From Atriophallophorus winterbourni (taxonomy: Eukaryota; Platyhelminthes; Trematoda; Plagiorchiida; Microphallidae): DNA of 64,000 nucleotides. Positions 13,301 to 28,300 of this stretch are shown here, piece by piece. Where the stretch lies: contig JACCGJ010023827.1 in NCBI GenBank assembly GCA_013407085.1, positions 55,042 to 119,041 on the forward strand. Direction: 5' to 3'. The position numbers and the translations under genes are program-made. Position 1 is the first letter of the stretch. Each line of letters starts with the position of its first letter. The notes beneath the pieces were generated by a model. That model searched no databases. It was not told the DNA's origin and saw nothing but the letters and a program-made list of their open reading frames with translations.

Positions 13301-16300
13301 TGATAAGTGCAAATAGCAACAAACAATTTTTAAAGCATGTGTAAGTGAAATGCATGCAAATACTAACTTTTTGTTCAAGTCCATTGTTTTAACCCCATTC
13401 ACATATACCTTCATCTAAAAATCCATTGCGATTTTAGAAATTAGTACTTGTCATTCGATATCTGTGTCCTTTAGAAAATATACACATATGTTATATGCAT
13501 CTATTAATAATTTCTAATAAATTACTGAATGTCAAGCAAATGTTTCACAAATACTCTATACTTCTGTAAACAAACCCTATGATTACTTATAAAAATTGAT
13601 AGTAAAACGAACAGTTAATAGTGAAATCATTATCAAGATATTCGATAAATAAAAGGCAACGAGTTTACAGAAACCTGTTTGTACAACGAATTATTCCACT
13701 GCTAATTTCTAATCACATTTAACAAGAAGATAAACGAGACAAAATTTCATTATATTTTAGGTTGCTATATGAATTTTGATGCAACTCTCCTCAACGTTTC
13801 TGAATACAGCAAACATAACTTATACAATGTATTGAAAACCGCGCCAAGGTAATATAAACTCACATAACTACTGGTCGTGTTCGTAGTATAAGCACACTGT
13901 CAGTTAACGGTGCACCGATCGCCAGATCTGCATAACCGTTCTTGTCCAAATCGAAACCACGCAAGCCAACAGAAAACCCTAAACCGTCTAGTGGAATATT
14001 CATCGGGAGCCTGCTCATGCATATAGCCTGTGAACAGAAAGTTGGAAAGGTTCTCACAGAACCCAAAAACAAGTTTGAACTTGATGCACAGAGCTAGATG
14101 AATTATTGTCCAGAAAATATTCACTGACCGAAACCGTGGTTATTCAACCTCGGTAAACCATTTACCAGTGCAGTCAAGCGTACGCCGGCGCGGTGTTGTG
14201 AGTAAAATGATAAACAACCAAGTCTAACGACAAACGAAAACTGAATTGACAAAGTTATAAATACACGAGTGAATTGAACAAACCAGCACAACTGGTAGAA
14301 GGTGTCGATGCGAGAGTAATCAACTTTACTTATCTGCCTTTCCCTTATCATAAGCGTTATCGCCCTTGAGAGCGATTATTATGATCCTAATAAAAAATGT
14401 ATGTGATTAAGATTTAGTGCTTTGGCCAGATCAGAATACGAAATAAATGAATGAGTGTCTAGAAATGCCTGGGGCGGTAATTTCAAATTTAAGCTTGAGT
14501 GACCATTTAGACAGACGACAGTCACGTCGAAATCTGTAGTACACGAATATTCTCATAGGCATGGTGCAGTCACCTTGGGGGTATGAACGGATTGTGAGAA
14601 ACACGAGAGCAGAATTCCGCGTGTTGAATTAAGTGAAACAATTACACACCCACAAAATTATCCGCGCATTTCAAACACGCGCACACACGTGGTACACAAA
14701 TTAGGACGGCATGAAATATGTCGAGCATGAAATGATCGCCAGCTACGCAACAAAGTCTCTCTCATGAAAGCTGAGTCCAATGCACATAATCGATTCTCAC
14801 CGCACCATTCATTGTTAGCGCATAACGCACCAGGCTAAGCTGTATGTAACTGGATCAATAATATGACACTGCTGAGTCAGTTTGAGATCACAACGTGTAA
14901 AATAACACTCTCAATGTTCACTCAATGACGAACAATCGACAACTTGATTACCACATATTGAAATATGTTGAAGCCGATGAGGAAACTTTGATCATAATAT
15001 GGAAATTTCGTACGGAATCGGTTATATCAATATTCCGACAGACAAGCTTTATCAGACCAAAGGTGTTATCACGAAGGTTGTTCAGGTTTAAACTATATTT
15101 AGTTAACCAATCCCAAGCTGACGAAGAAATGCACAAACCATGCTAAGTACTGTGCTTGTAAAGGATAAGACACATTGAGGCTACGGGAATAAATTTGTCA
15201 ATAAATACGGCAGCAAGGGTTGACCGGGAGTTTATATCAGGCCAACATATAAAGAACTCAGAATCATTGAAACCGAATATAGAAACTTAATCGGAAATTA
15301 CACCTACGATCCTAGTGAATAGCAATCATTTATTCGGGATTCAGAACTAGGTAAAAGCGTTATGGGCCAATGTCATGGTGAGAGATCGGGGAACCATATT
15401 CATGAAAAAGAAAATTTGTAATAAATCGGTTATGGCGGTTTAGAGGTCATCTGTCGCTTCTGACACGTTTGCTAGCATTTTTATCACACACCACCCATGA
15501 CCTGAACTCTCTTTGTACCAACAAAATTGATCCGACGGAATTTATGCATCAGAGGGGAGGCGTTCCCCATAATTACCGTAAATGATTCATTAGAAATTGT
15601 CTTTCAATGTTCTCTTGTTTCATTTTTTATACTAATTTGATATCCAATATTTATAAGAGGTTATATTATCACGTGTCTATTACCGACAAATAAAAATTAA
15701 TAGGAATGAAAAATTCATTGTTATGAATCACGTTTCAACACGAGCGTTTCACGAGGTAAATTTTAGCGAACAGTTGAATCATCAACGAATTCAAGGTTTT
15801 CAATGGTCTAATCGATTGGAAAACTAAGGGACGGTGCAAGCCAATTTGTAAGTAAAAGTGCAAGCCTCCCTTGAATATAGATTACAGTGTACATATACGG
15901 AAACGAATATTTTGAAAAGAGATTTTTCAATTTAGACTTAAATCATGTAAAACATTTATAGAGATTGTGATAAAAGACAAATTGATCCGGGTAAATAAAA
16001 CACCGTCTATATTGAAAGAAGTTTGCAATCAGTTAGAACAGTTCTTGGGTAACTTTTCGCATCTGACACAGAAGCTTCGTCAGAGCAACGGTAAACGTCA
16101 AGCAGGAAAAAAACCTGTTACAATGCTCAGTGAACCTAATCTTACTGTCTCCACCCGATGGCAGCAAAAAGCCAGGTTGTGTTAGGTAAGTGCGGGGGAG
16201 GTAAGCAACACAGTATTTAAGACTACGTAACATTCCACCCACTACCTCAGTGTTAACCTTGCCACTGAACAGCATTTAGTTATTCTAGGGGGGTCAAAGC

Positions 16301-19300
16301 ATAACCAGGATCAGTGATCGATTTGCCTAATATTCACAACATTCTCAAACAAGTAAACACCCTCAAGGTCGGTTCACTCGGTGGCTCATTTGTAAAAAAC
16401 TGCATAACTAATTTTGAAAAATCTAATTATCTATGAAATGTAAGATGAATATAAGCCACCTGTGTTCGCATCAGTGATATGATACAGATTGCGGAGATCT
16501 CTCTCCCATCGACCTTATTAACAGCAATTCCTCCACCTCGATAAGTAGGCGTTCGGCGTACGATTTATTACACTCAAATTTATTTGCATTATGAATACAC
16601 GATCGGTCTCAAACATATTCCAATCGATATTATCTACAGTTTAGGCGAAAAAATGTTTTCACCAGCGTATAGAGGTGGTTACATGGGTTTACTGTGGATT
16701 TTCGGGTAAAACCCTCAAGCAGAGGATAAACTGGTGTATGAGGTTTCCTACAGGAGGAAAAAGATTATAAATAATCGCTTGTATTGCATGCCGAACACCA
16801 GCTTTTTGATGTTGATTGTTTGATTGAATAAGTTCGATATCATTTCTGTGCCTAGTAGATCGAACTTATAGAGCGAATCTCTCTTATGGCAATTCAGCTA
16901 ATGTTTTACTGGAAAACAAGTTGTATACAGAATGAACAGCTTGGGCTGCTTCTCAAATACACATGGATAAGTCACTCATAGTGTTGCAAAATAATTAGAA
17001 TTTATACTCTACTGAATTGTCTGCATAACGCCGTCCAAGAAGTAACTGCAGCTTATTAAATTACACGTGGTCTCGATGTATTTGCAAGCCGCTAGTTTCA
17101 GATTCATTAAAAAGCAAAAGTACTTGCTCTGTTCGTTGATGCAAGAGACGATGAACAGGTTAGCAATGGAATGGAATGCCTACAGCATAGCTTGACAACG
17201 TAGGTAACATTGAGCACTTTATTTCGTAGAAAACAATCTCGACTATTTTGTGGGCGTATCCGTCAGAAAAATGAGTCATTAGTTACCACAGTAACCGGCA
17301 AAATATTTCGCAACAACGATCACACGTATTCCGATAAATACTCAAGTCGACAATTTATTTCTGCTGAATATATTCTACGGTAAACTCATTTTCAACAGTT
17401 TCATTACATCAGCGAAATGAAACAACTTGGTTGACGTTCAACACAACGATTTGTGAATTTTTGGCAATTTTTGCCTAAGTGCTCATTACTTTTTCGAAGA
17501 TAGATGATAACAATCATGTTTGAAGGACTAAAATGAAAACAGTTGAACATGCTACGTTTAATAAAATTGGCCTTATCTTCACATTCACTTGTATGCATTA
17601 TATTCGTTTATTTTTGCCTCCCATTGTTGCATGTTGATTGGAGGTTACATACTTTTGAAACATTCATGAACGCGGTCTATCAGGCGTCTTTTTACTGGAA
17701 TTTTTCTCGTTTTTCAATAGTAAATAGGTAAATAGTTAGGTAGGTTAATATTTCACAAAAACAATAATTCTTAAAATAAAACCAGATGTAATCTAATGGC
17801 TGGATGAGACTAACTGAAGTACACGATCCACACGAGATACAAAGATTGGTTACATAAAGACAGGTGTAAGGGTTTACTATAGTTTATTTAGCAGCAAGGT
17901 TAACCACGGGCGGTATTTGGAAAGCTAATTAATCATGTTCTCTGTTCTGACTATCACCCTTGGTCTGAAGAAGATTCTGTGTCAGAAACGAAAAGTTATC
18001 CAAAAACTACTTTAACCGAATGCATTCGATTTTTTAGTCTGCACGACTGGCCCGAAACAAATGCCAAACAATCGCTGACTCCTACGCGTCCCGTTTATAA
18101 ACATTGGCCAGCGACTTTGTGAGCAGAACGGAATATGAATCTACATCAGATTTAATGTATTTGTTCTTGGACGCTAAGATAATGTTGTTGAAGTTTGAAG
18201 AAAATTCACAGCCCATCCTAAAACTTAAACCATATCGGGCTTTAAGGTTACACATCTTTCACTGTTACGCTAAACATACGGAATATAAATTGATGTGTAT
18301 GTATGCATGAATTAACAATTCTGATCCAGGCAAAATGCGTAAGGTCAGAGACTTCAGTTGGGCTAAGGTACAGGTACACACAAGGCGCTAGGTATATCCA
18401 CTTTGTCCAACAGTAAAACTATTATGAATTAGTTTGCTGATAACTTTTATCATTAATGAAATTTACCTGAGTTGGTACAGTTATTTTTCCGGATTTAGAA
18501 CCATGATAGATGAATACTACACCTCCTCCTTCGGTGTATGGTGCTCCGACAGCGAAATCTAAAATAAGCAATCACAGAGCTCAAAATACGGACCCATGTA
18601 AATTGATTAGAGCATAATATAGTAATATATATCACAAGCTAAAAAAATTATTAACCTGAATTGTCTGATTTTGGATTAAAATGAATGTGGTTTTTAAAAC
18701 GATGAAGACTTGACGATTCAATGAAAAGTGTTTATGACCGATCGGAGAAGCGTATTCATTTGTTTGACCAAGTTACCATGCCAGAAGCGAAACGTTACCT
18801 ATAAACTACTGAAGATTAAATTTGAGAAATATTTTTAAATTCATCTCACCTCGATAGGGCCTACCTAGTAGTAGTAAATATTGACATAAATATGATTTCA
18901 GACACTGAGTGTCAAACATTCCCTGTTGTGTTTCCAATACATTCTGTTTTGCAATTGAATTGATTGATCAACGATTACAACTATTTTTTATTGCGAAAGT
19001 TTCCGAAACGATGTAGCATTAGCCCGAAAGATCATCATTAGACAACACTGGCATAGATGCGTTCCACTCGAACCCATATTTAAAATTTTATGATAAAATA
19101 TTATAGTTCCGCGCTATCTTTAATTTTACATATAATAGGTTTTCAATCTTCATAACGTATGAGTTTGTTCTGTTAATGTTTTACGTCTTTCAATCCTTTC
19201 ATGAATTCAGGACAATCTAAAATCCATGTTCAACCTGTTGAAGATGTCAGTAAAATAATAACCAATCATGCTAGTATGAAGATGCATGATTCAGCTTTCG

Positions 19301-22300
19301 TACAATCAATCGCGATAACAACGTACCTTGATAACCATCATGATTTATATCACCAATTTTGCCCAATGTTGAGCCGTACCCCGACAATGAGGAGCTACCG
19401 CAACCGTGATTGATCCCCACCGGAGTTATAATTTGGTAAGCGGATTCTGGATGATAGGCAAATGGGCTAAGTCCTTCCAAATCATGCACCGGGTGAGAAA
19501 AGTTCGATTGTTGATTGATAAAAACGAACACAGCGCCGTAATCCGGAGCACTGCCTGCCAATGCCTCTAGCTTTTGATAAGGAGCGCCAACAATGAGATC
19601 ATCCCATCTGTATGACGATACAATAAACGGTTAATATTTCCTATTATTTTGAGTGAAAATACTTTAAATTTATAGTTCGAATTTCTAACAGAAAAATTGT
19701 TCAATACATGGTCTAGCGTGATTGCCAGTTGAGTGTTCCAGTTTTATATATTTGAATTGTTGGCTTATAAATAAAGCAAATAGTAATTATTGTTGCTCGA
19801 CAAATGACCAGCAAATTTCCGCCGACTGCAGCGGTTATCTGATGAACCATAGCTTGAGATGTGCAACGATGTGTCTTCTTACTTGTTTCGACATGACGAT
19901 CAAATGATTCAAAATTAATCGTATACCTCATTGTTAACGATACAATAAAGAATGAACTCACATGTAAATAATATAGGATGTATTAAAATAGGTGTAAACA
20001 GAAATTAACTAACCCATCACCGTTCAGATCCACAAAGATCAAAGAGTGTCCGAAACGGCTACCGAACTTGTTCCCATTCAGACGGAGGACGGGGCGTATA
20101 CTGGAACCATGTTCGTTACTCAATGCTGAGTAAATTAACACCATTCCTGCTCCCAATGTTTGCTCCGTCGAGTCAATCACAGGCACGCCAGGTCCACCAT
20201 AAGCCACATGAAGTGGTTTGTCAACGCCTGACGTAGGTTGATAGATCCGGTCGGACAAATCCAAGGCTGATCCTGTTTAAGCATGCAAATTTTCAGTGAT
20301 GCTCTCACAAATCCTAATGTAAATAACCGATTCCGTCTCATGTTGTAAGCTAATCATTAGGCCACGGGATTAGCTCCAGCCTGTCACATATTTAAAGCCG
20401 TCGTCGATGACTAAGATGCTTTTTGAATGACAGGGTTTCGAGGAAAATTGGTTGAAGGCTTTTCGTCAGATAACAAAAAATAACCGTTGAAAGCTTTAAT
20501 TTAAAGTCACTAGCGCGAAGGGTTTGTGCAAAGAAACACCGTTCAAAAAGTTGATTCAAGAGCAATTATCCTTAAGCCGACGTTTAGAGCGTCACAATAG
20601 ATTATCACTGATTGATTTTGTTCTTGCGATAATGACCCCACCGAATCTTCGCTAACGCTTTCGGGTTCGCCTACTTCAATAAATAGAGACGTTTCACAAG
20701 ACTTAAAACATGATTGATACAAAGTTATGAGTTTTTATTTAGTGTAGTATAGTTGCACACAACGAGCTAGTTTAAAAAGTGCGGCAGAGATGGATCGCTC
20801 AGAGACACAAGTATGGTTTTCGGGATGTTCGATTCACACAACAAATTATGAACTTCCGGTGAAGAATCACAGAGAAATTTTTTTCAGAATCGTTATGCAT
20901 TTCCTCACGGTATTAAGTAATCAAATGCAAATGAAAACCGAGTACTTAGAAATCACACAATCAATATTTTTAATAAAGCATCATAACTAGTTATTATAAC
21001 CCTATAAGAGATATATGCTTTTGCCTTAAATGGATAATTATTAGATGGAGTAGTAATTTTAATAATCTGCTTATCTAGGTTTTATATGAATGTCGTGTAA
21101 AATAAATATCACGCGTCATGGAATTGCTGAGGCCTATATTGTTTCGGACTTCGATAATAACACTGAACATAACCAGTGATTTTATTGAAATTTTTCATTG
21201 ATATAAACGAACTAACCGAATCAATTTTGCCTTAACTTTACAAACCTGTTAAAATCGGCCATGCACGACTGACAGGGTGATTTATTTAAGCACAAACACT
21301 AAAATTCTGGCAGCCTGTCTAGGTGTTATTTCCGCCGTCTATATTCTGTCACTTCAATCACCGCGTGTTAACCACAGATTGATTACCGACCATGTCTAAG
21401 TTGGACACAGCGTGAATCCTAGGTGCATTCGTTGCATCTTTCTGCACCAAATTCATCGGGTTCAATTTTGGAGAGAAAAGCGCATCAGAAAATACGTATT
21501 CTTAAAACATATTACATATACTAAATGAATATATGTATAAACATTACAAAATGCATGTCTATTGCTTTCATGAGTAAAGTGAATGTGCATGCCAAAATTG
21601 TGGTGAATAATAATATTGTAAATCGTCTATCCGGTATTTTGATAAGGTTGCAAATACAAAAGGATGTTAAACAAGATCATCTGTCTAGTTCGAAATTAAA
21701 ATTGTTGATTTCAACCTGATTCAATCTCTCACCCGTTTTACTATGTGTAAAAACCATGGGCAATGAAATTTGGATCCACCGATACCATACTGGACCTGAG
21801 TTTTTAAATTTGTGGCTGTCTGAACCAAAGCTTACAATAGGAAGAAGTAAGCTAAGGCCAATTTGTTGCAATACGGCGGATCAATGAATGTTTTTCGCCT
21901 CAAACATTTCCTTAAATGACGAAATGGTGTATACGAAAGATTATGAACTACAGCACCCGATTCCAGTCACCACGACTTAATAAGATCTACATATTGACCG
22001 TTAATTTCATCAGCCATCTGAGCTTGTAGATAATCAATAAACTTCAGACGTACGTAGAGCAACTGAGAACTCTCAAACAAATATCGACTTGAGGAAACAT
22101 GATTCTAGTACACACAATTGATACATCATTTTCAGACAACACCAGGAAGACATGAATTCACTATTATCTTATGGATATTCCAAATTCCAGACAGAATTAC
22201 AACAAGAATTTATATTCAGTGTGAGTCGCACACCAAAGATAATAAACTATACAAGTTAATCCATGGTCAAGTTCAAACATATATAGGATGCAATCTTGAC

Positions 22301-25300
22301 AAAAATTACTCTGCTCTAACCCAGTCATAACCATCATTTCATTAGATTTTATAAATAATAATAAAAAAATTCCTGCTGATAATAAGTATTTAAGCTTGTA
22401 GCTTTTGCGACACTAATCACATTTTCAACATTCAATCTTGGAAACAGAATCATGAAATCGCTTTATCATTTATTATGTTGTGAAACATTGGTTCTTCCAC
22501 AATCAAAATAATTTTTTGTGACATAATTCTGTGCCCATTCAATGACAATTTGATGACTGGTTGCCAAAGAATTCACGCGTAAATGTCTCACATAGAGTGG
22601 CTAACAGTTCCATTCAAACAGTAAGTTAGTTTTGTCAAGAGTTCGTTTGTTTGATGAGAAAAATTGTAAATAATTATTGCCTTTGTGATTACTGTTATCA
22701 ATATCACTGAATCTAAAAATAATTTTAAACTTCATTCACGATTTTTGATATAGTTGCAAACTGCGGCAAAACAACTGAGGAAGATATGATAACGGCGAAG
22801 GGAAATAAGTTAAGTAAATTTTCAGATTGGCGGTTAAAGATGACAAATTATGGCAGAGTGGTAAACTAAGTTAGGCTTTGAAGAAACTGTTAAATGCTAT
22901 TCTTAAAAAGAACTGCGGCGTTCAAATAATGAATTACAAAGATATTCCGGGTCAAGTGTTCAAGCCGTGAAATACTTAAGGAAGAAGGAGGAAGCATTAT
23001 GAGAAAATTCAGCAGGGTTTGAACACTAATTTAAAATTAACTAATTATATAATTTATGATTACGAATGCCTAAATTACATTCAATAACTAACATAAATAT
23101 ATTACACTTTAAAATTATTTTCATGTCGATCTACCTATCTGTATATATGAATGCAGAAGCCTGATCCCGGCAAAGTGCCACAGATTCATAGACTGCGCAT
23201 GGGTTACGATACTGTCACTTTGCCCAGGGCTAGACGGATATAAAAAATAAAAATGGCACTGAGATTTCAGCCTGTTTATATATGCAGCTCACTACCAGTG
23301 CCAAATCAATTTATCACGGTTAGCTGCATAGCACAAAGTACTGCACATCCATCTATATCTGTATCTATCATTCTAAAAATCAATCTGTCTCGCTATCTAT
23401 TAATCTATCTATTTTATCATTCCCATTTGATCCTCGAATTTGCATTCAATCTCGACCTTTCATTGTGAATTAGATTCCGAAAGCCGAATCTGTTATGACA
23501 ATTGTATGCTAAAGTTCCGCTCCTGAGATAAAAGTATATTTATATTAAGTGTGCAAGAACAAACAGGAAGCGATTTTTCATCCAATCTCGAAGTGACCTT
23601 TTGTCAGGAGAACAGCGGTAGGCGACATAAATGCTGATTGACAAGCGGAGTCACAACAAATGAAACGTTGGTCAGTATTCTATGCTCAAGGTCAGTAGCA
23701 CGCTCTTACTATGTGCACGCTAAAACTCAAGCAATTCAAGGCATGTGGATCCAAACCGTATTGTCCAAACCTGATGAGTACAAACAGCCGAAACCGGTCG
23801 TGCGTTGTGTGTGATGGAAATGTATGCAAATGAGGATCTTTGTTCAAACACAAACTTTTTCAGCTGCACTATCGAGCGTCAGATTTCAGATACATCCCTT
23901 CTATCTACCTTATTGATTGCATTCACGTCACCTTTGATCAGCTTAGCTGGATTTAGATGGTGGCGTTCCCTATAAAGCTTAGCTTCACGACAAAGCACTT
24001 CTACTTGTGAAAATTCTGCACTTCGGCTGGGATCCAAACAAGTTCAGTTAAACCTGAATCTCGAATTGAGAATAGTAATTGTTTTACAAGACGTTTCCAA
24101 TGCTTATTTATTCTAGTATTCAATTCTCTGGATGATGTCTTAGACAATCTTGCAATTATTGCAGTTAGTTGTGGGTGCTAAGTGTAGCATGACTTTGAGG
24201 CACGTCGTTAATGAACAAAGTGTTTAGTCTTTTTATGCGTACCTATCATAAGCTCTTGGACTAAGATTTTGCTTAGAGCTTCAAAATTTTCATACACATT
24301 GGATATACACACTCACGTCTGCCAATTTTCCTTACCATACGTGAAGGGTATTTTGACCAGATTAATTGGCGTTTGATATTGGTTTTAGGGTAATCAGTAT
24401 CTGAGAACTAACAGTACGTTTCTTTCATGCGAGTGTCTGAACTTCTTATTCGTTACTGCTCCACAACGTAAAAGCGAGAGTTTGCTATCGTTCTACCTGC
24501 TTGAACGGGGTAGACAGAATCCTACGAAACCTCCCCCCTTAACAGTTACTCTCCTATATATCGCGATTTTTATCGTACTATTAACCTTCCCAGATAACCA
24601 GCCCAAGAAATGACGTCCTTCGTGAAAATGTCCACCGCATTTTGGCTTGAATTTTTCATCGTGAAATAGCTGAGCTGTAGGACAACAGCCTTTTCGTTAG
24701 CAAAGCACGAGTATTTTATATATTTGGTTTATTCATACATGCTTATTTCAGCATCTAGGCTCGCTTACTAGCTCGTGTTTTTATGATTTAATCCCATCCG
24801 CAAAAGGAGGAACAGATGTGTAGCATTGAAATATGAGCGAATTCAATAGAGCGTATACTGAAATTCAACTCGCGAGCATTCGCAAATTTATTTCAACAAA
24901 TAAGGTGCACTGCAGCAATGTATGAAGCAGACTGGTTGCACCAGATGCTACCAGCTCTACATTTTCGTATTCCATCATTCTAGTCCGCCAGCTTTTTTTA
25001 AAATCAATACTTCATCAAAACTGCATGGAATGCATACTTCAATCACAATCCGATGAAGCTTATGCGGGATGCTCATTCTCGACTGAGGATAATATTCACA
25101 CACTAGTGTGTCCATTGATTATATGATTTCCTAGTGTATACAAAACCATCGATCTATTTAAGTATCGGGAGCTTTACGGATTAAACGTTCAAAATACCTT
25201 CCGGCATTTGACTAATCGTCTTACGAGGAAATGTTTGCTAAAGCTGTTTAAATTCATTTTAAACCAGACGCTAATAATCCATGTACAAATTACGTCACAG

Positions 25301-28300
25301 GACTTGACGGGAACAATAATTTTACTGGAACTTTCAAAACCCTGTGGTACAACCGAAAATAGTTCACTATGATCAAATGGATTCATCTAACTCCACAGGC
25401 AGTGTCGAAACCAGCTCCAATTCAAAATTTTGCTACGATTAGAATTATATATGCGATATTGTATTTTGCACGTAAGTCGACAAAATGAATATTTGAATAA
25501 GCGTCATGCATTTAGCGAGGTATTTGAAACCGATTGGGCATCCATAATCGTGAAAAGAAAGTTTTCAATGAATCTGTTAGAGCATATTTTTGGTAACGTT
25601 TCGCTTGTGACACAGTTGCTTCGTCAGACCAAGGGTGTCAGGACGAACAGGGTTCAGGTTTGAATGTTAAAAATCTGTTTTAACCAATTCTTGCAAACAT
25701 TCTTTACATGGTCATGCATTTGATTAATAAAAACCGAAATTCGTATTCCAAGCAAAATATTTTTACGAACCGATTCGATTTATTCTTGCTTGAAGAATGA
25801 ATTTTTTGATCAGAAAATATGACTTTATTTGAAATATAAACTAAAGTACGGTCAATTACAGGACGCCATAGTTTTAACTATCCAGTCCAAAATAATGTAG
25901 AGCAATAGAGTGATCTGTTTATTTTCGATAGTTTATTTTACTAGGAACAAAACCTGTATTTTTTCAAGAAACCTTCATTAGTTGACCACGTTAATTAGTA
26001 GGTCTTGAATAGAATGTACTGAATAAGAGCACCAACTAAGGAGTCCTGAATAGTTCCATTTAGCCACAATACTACCAATACAGTATGCATATAGTATCTC
26101 GTCGTCACTAAACAACAAGTAAAAAGCTACGTATTTAAACCAGTTTTGTCAATCCCACAATTTTTTGATAGCGATTATTCCATAGAAGAAGAAAGAAGAA
26201 AATGACTTTATTCGTGTACACCAATTTTCAGCAATTAATTTAATTTCTCCACAAAGTTAAAAAAGTTAAATATATGAAATCGTACATGAGCAGTGCCCCA
26301 TTTGACATTAGCGATAACCATAAAGCAATTAAATCTTTTTGGCACAATCAATCACGAAATGCAAATAATCACACAAGATCACGACAGTCCGATTTTCATC
26401 GAGTTGAAAATGCGGAAACTGATGCTCTGTATACTTACCGAGTTGTGTGTTCGGCAGTAGTCCATCAACAGTTGTTTGAACCTTGGTGAAACGTTCCACA
26501 TCGATCATTGCACCAATGCCTAAAAAACATAAATAGATGGTGATGCTGACGTTTTTGGTGTTCATTATCATTTCTCATATTGATGAGAAGCAGCTTTTGT
26601 AAACCTCTAACTTATCTGATCCGACTTGAAATTAAATCTGTGATTTTGTAGGGGATACTACGAATCTACTTTTATCATTATTAAGAAGTGCAAGTTTAAG
26701 TATTATAGCACCGAGCATATATTTTCTAAATTCACAAGTTTTTTCCTGAGATTCAGGAAACAAACAAGTTTGTTACCTCTGAAATTAATTATCATGAACA
26801 ATTGTCTGTCTGCTATAAGATGGCAGATATTTGGAAAGAATTCCTTTAAGGTTAAACGCCCGATCATTTGCAAATTAAGCAATACACAATCGAAAACGAA
26901 ACGCTTTCTAACTGATAAGCTGCTGTTTTAACACAAGGCTGAATGAAGTTGGAAAATCACCGAATACTAGATTGAACTTTCATGTTATTCACGTTTATCA
27001 CGGAATCTCTGACGTATAACGCATCGCGATGATGCCATAGTTGTAGAAACTAAACAATATTTCAAAGCCAACTTGTGTACTCGACACTTGTGCCTAAAGT
27101 GGTTTTGTGAACAAGAGATGTGCGCGTCGATTCTGGACAATGGTGTGAACTGGTTCACTACCGCCAACGACAGAGTAAATTGTAGTAGGCACATATTTGG
27201 GTTGAAAAACAAAGAGCGCTGCCATTGGCCGCTGACTTTAGACGAGCGGTGTTCCAGATAGCTGCAATCGATGTGGTAAATGCTGTGTTCAAAAACGGTG
27301 TGCAAAATAGATACTCTGATTTGAACCATTATATTTAAAAGAACAACATGTGTTCGGCACTCACGATTTTCTGTAAAGAGTAACATGTTTAGTCTATTGA
27401 TGTAAAATTCAGGAATGAAATAAGAAAAAATATGGTGTTCACTAAATTTTAAAATCAAATATTGCGATCGTTGTGTTCATGATCGATTAAAATATTTCTC
27501 ATGGATTGCACTGACCTTTTGCGTAATGGAAGTAAGGTCCGCCCATGTAAACTTCATTTGGTGCACTTGGATGAAGACCAACTGAAGCACCCATGGTACA
27601 ATGCCTCAGATCGATTTTACTCTCCCCTTCTGGAATTTCCTGACACAATGACATTGATGGCAAAATAAACGTAGACTTTTGCAACGACGGATCTATTTCA
27701 AAGCAACCTCCGGTAATATAAACTAGTGAAACCGAAATGCGAGTTATCCGAGGTGCGCATATCTAAAATAACAAGAGTGCGGACATCATCTACTAATAGG
27801 TCAAATGTTCAGTGAATATTTTGTTTATTTTACATTCCGATTGAAAAGAATAGAACTATCCCAAAAACGAGGTCTTAAGACCGAATTTATAATTATTTGC
27901 CTTAAATTCAAATTTTTTTGTATTATAAAAGTTTCACAGTGAACTCAACACGCATCGATAGTTGTCTGGAAATTATTGATGGCCACAATTAAGTTGATTA
28001 GTAATCAAGCCACGAAAACTTTATTCATCATGTAGAACACGCAGTCTTTCTGACCCAAACTTAATTGGTACCGAATAAATTAATATTCTGCTCCTGGATG
28101 ATTTTGAATTGAGTACATCTAACGAATAGTTTGTTACTTTTATTGGTTACAATATTTGCGCAGTTCAACGTGCAGCTATTAAGATTAAATTGAAGTCAAT
28201 TTTAAAAATGTGTTTGAGCATTCTGTTGAACACATTCATCACCACTCTACATCTTCTATATTAAGTTTTATCACAATATTGTCTGCTATTATTTATAGAA

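Larger units (their letters stand above)
14028..18466 (-). other. Intron 7 of the integrin gene (4.4 kb)
   Basis: Contains hammerhead-like repeats at about 16024-16100 (minus), 16138-16188 (plus) and 17944-18029 (plus). The open frames at 14925-15146 and 17543-17731 show no recognisable domain and are not called. Confidence 0.6.
20273..26438 (-). other. Intron 4 of the integrin gene (6.2 kb)
   Basis: Largest intron. Holds hammerhead-like repeats at about 23748-23812 (plus) and 25571-25645 (minus). A phase-compatible 63-nt cassette at 21733-21795 is discussed in the findings. No exon for the missing blade-4 calcium loop was found. Confidence 0.6.

Noticed and set aside
26985..27458. 157-codon minus-strand open frame inside integrin intron 3
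   Set aside because: No domain, no suitable splice sites, and exons 3 and 4 join in phase without it.
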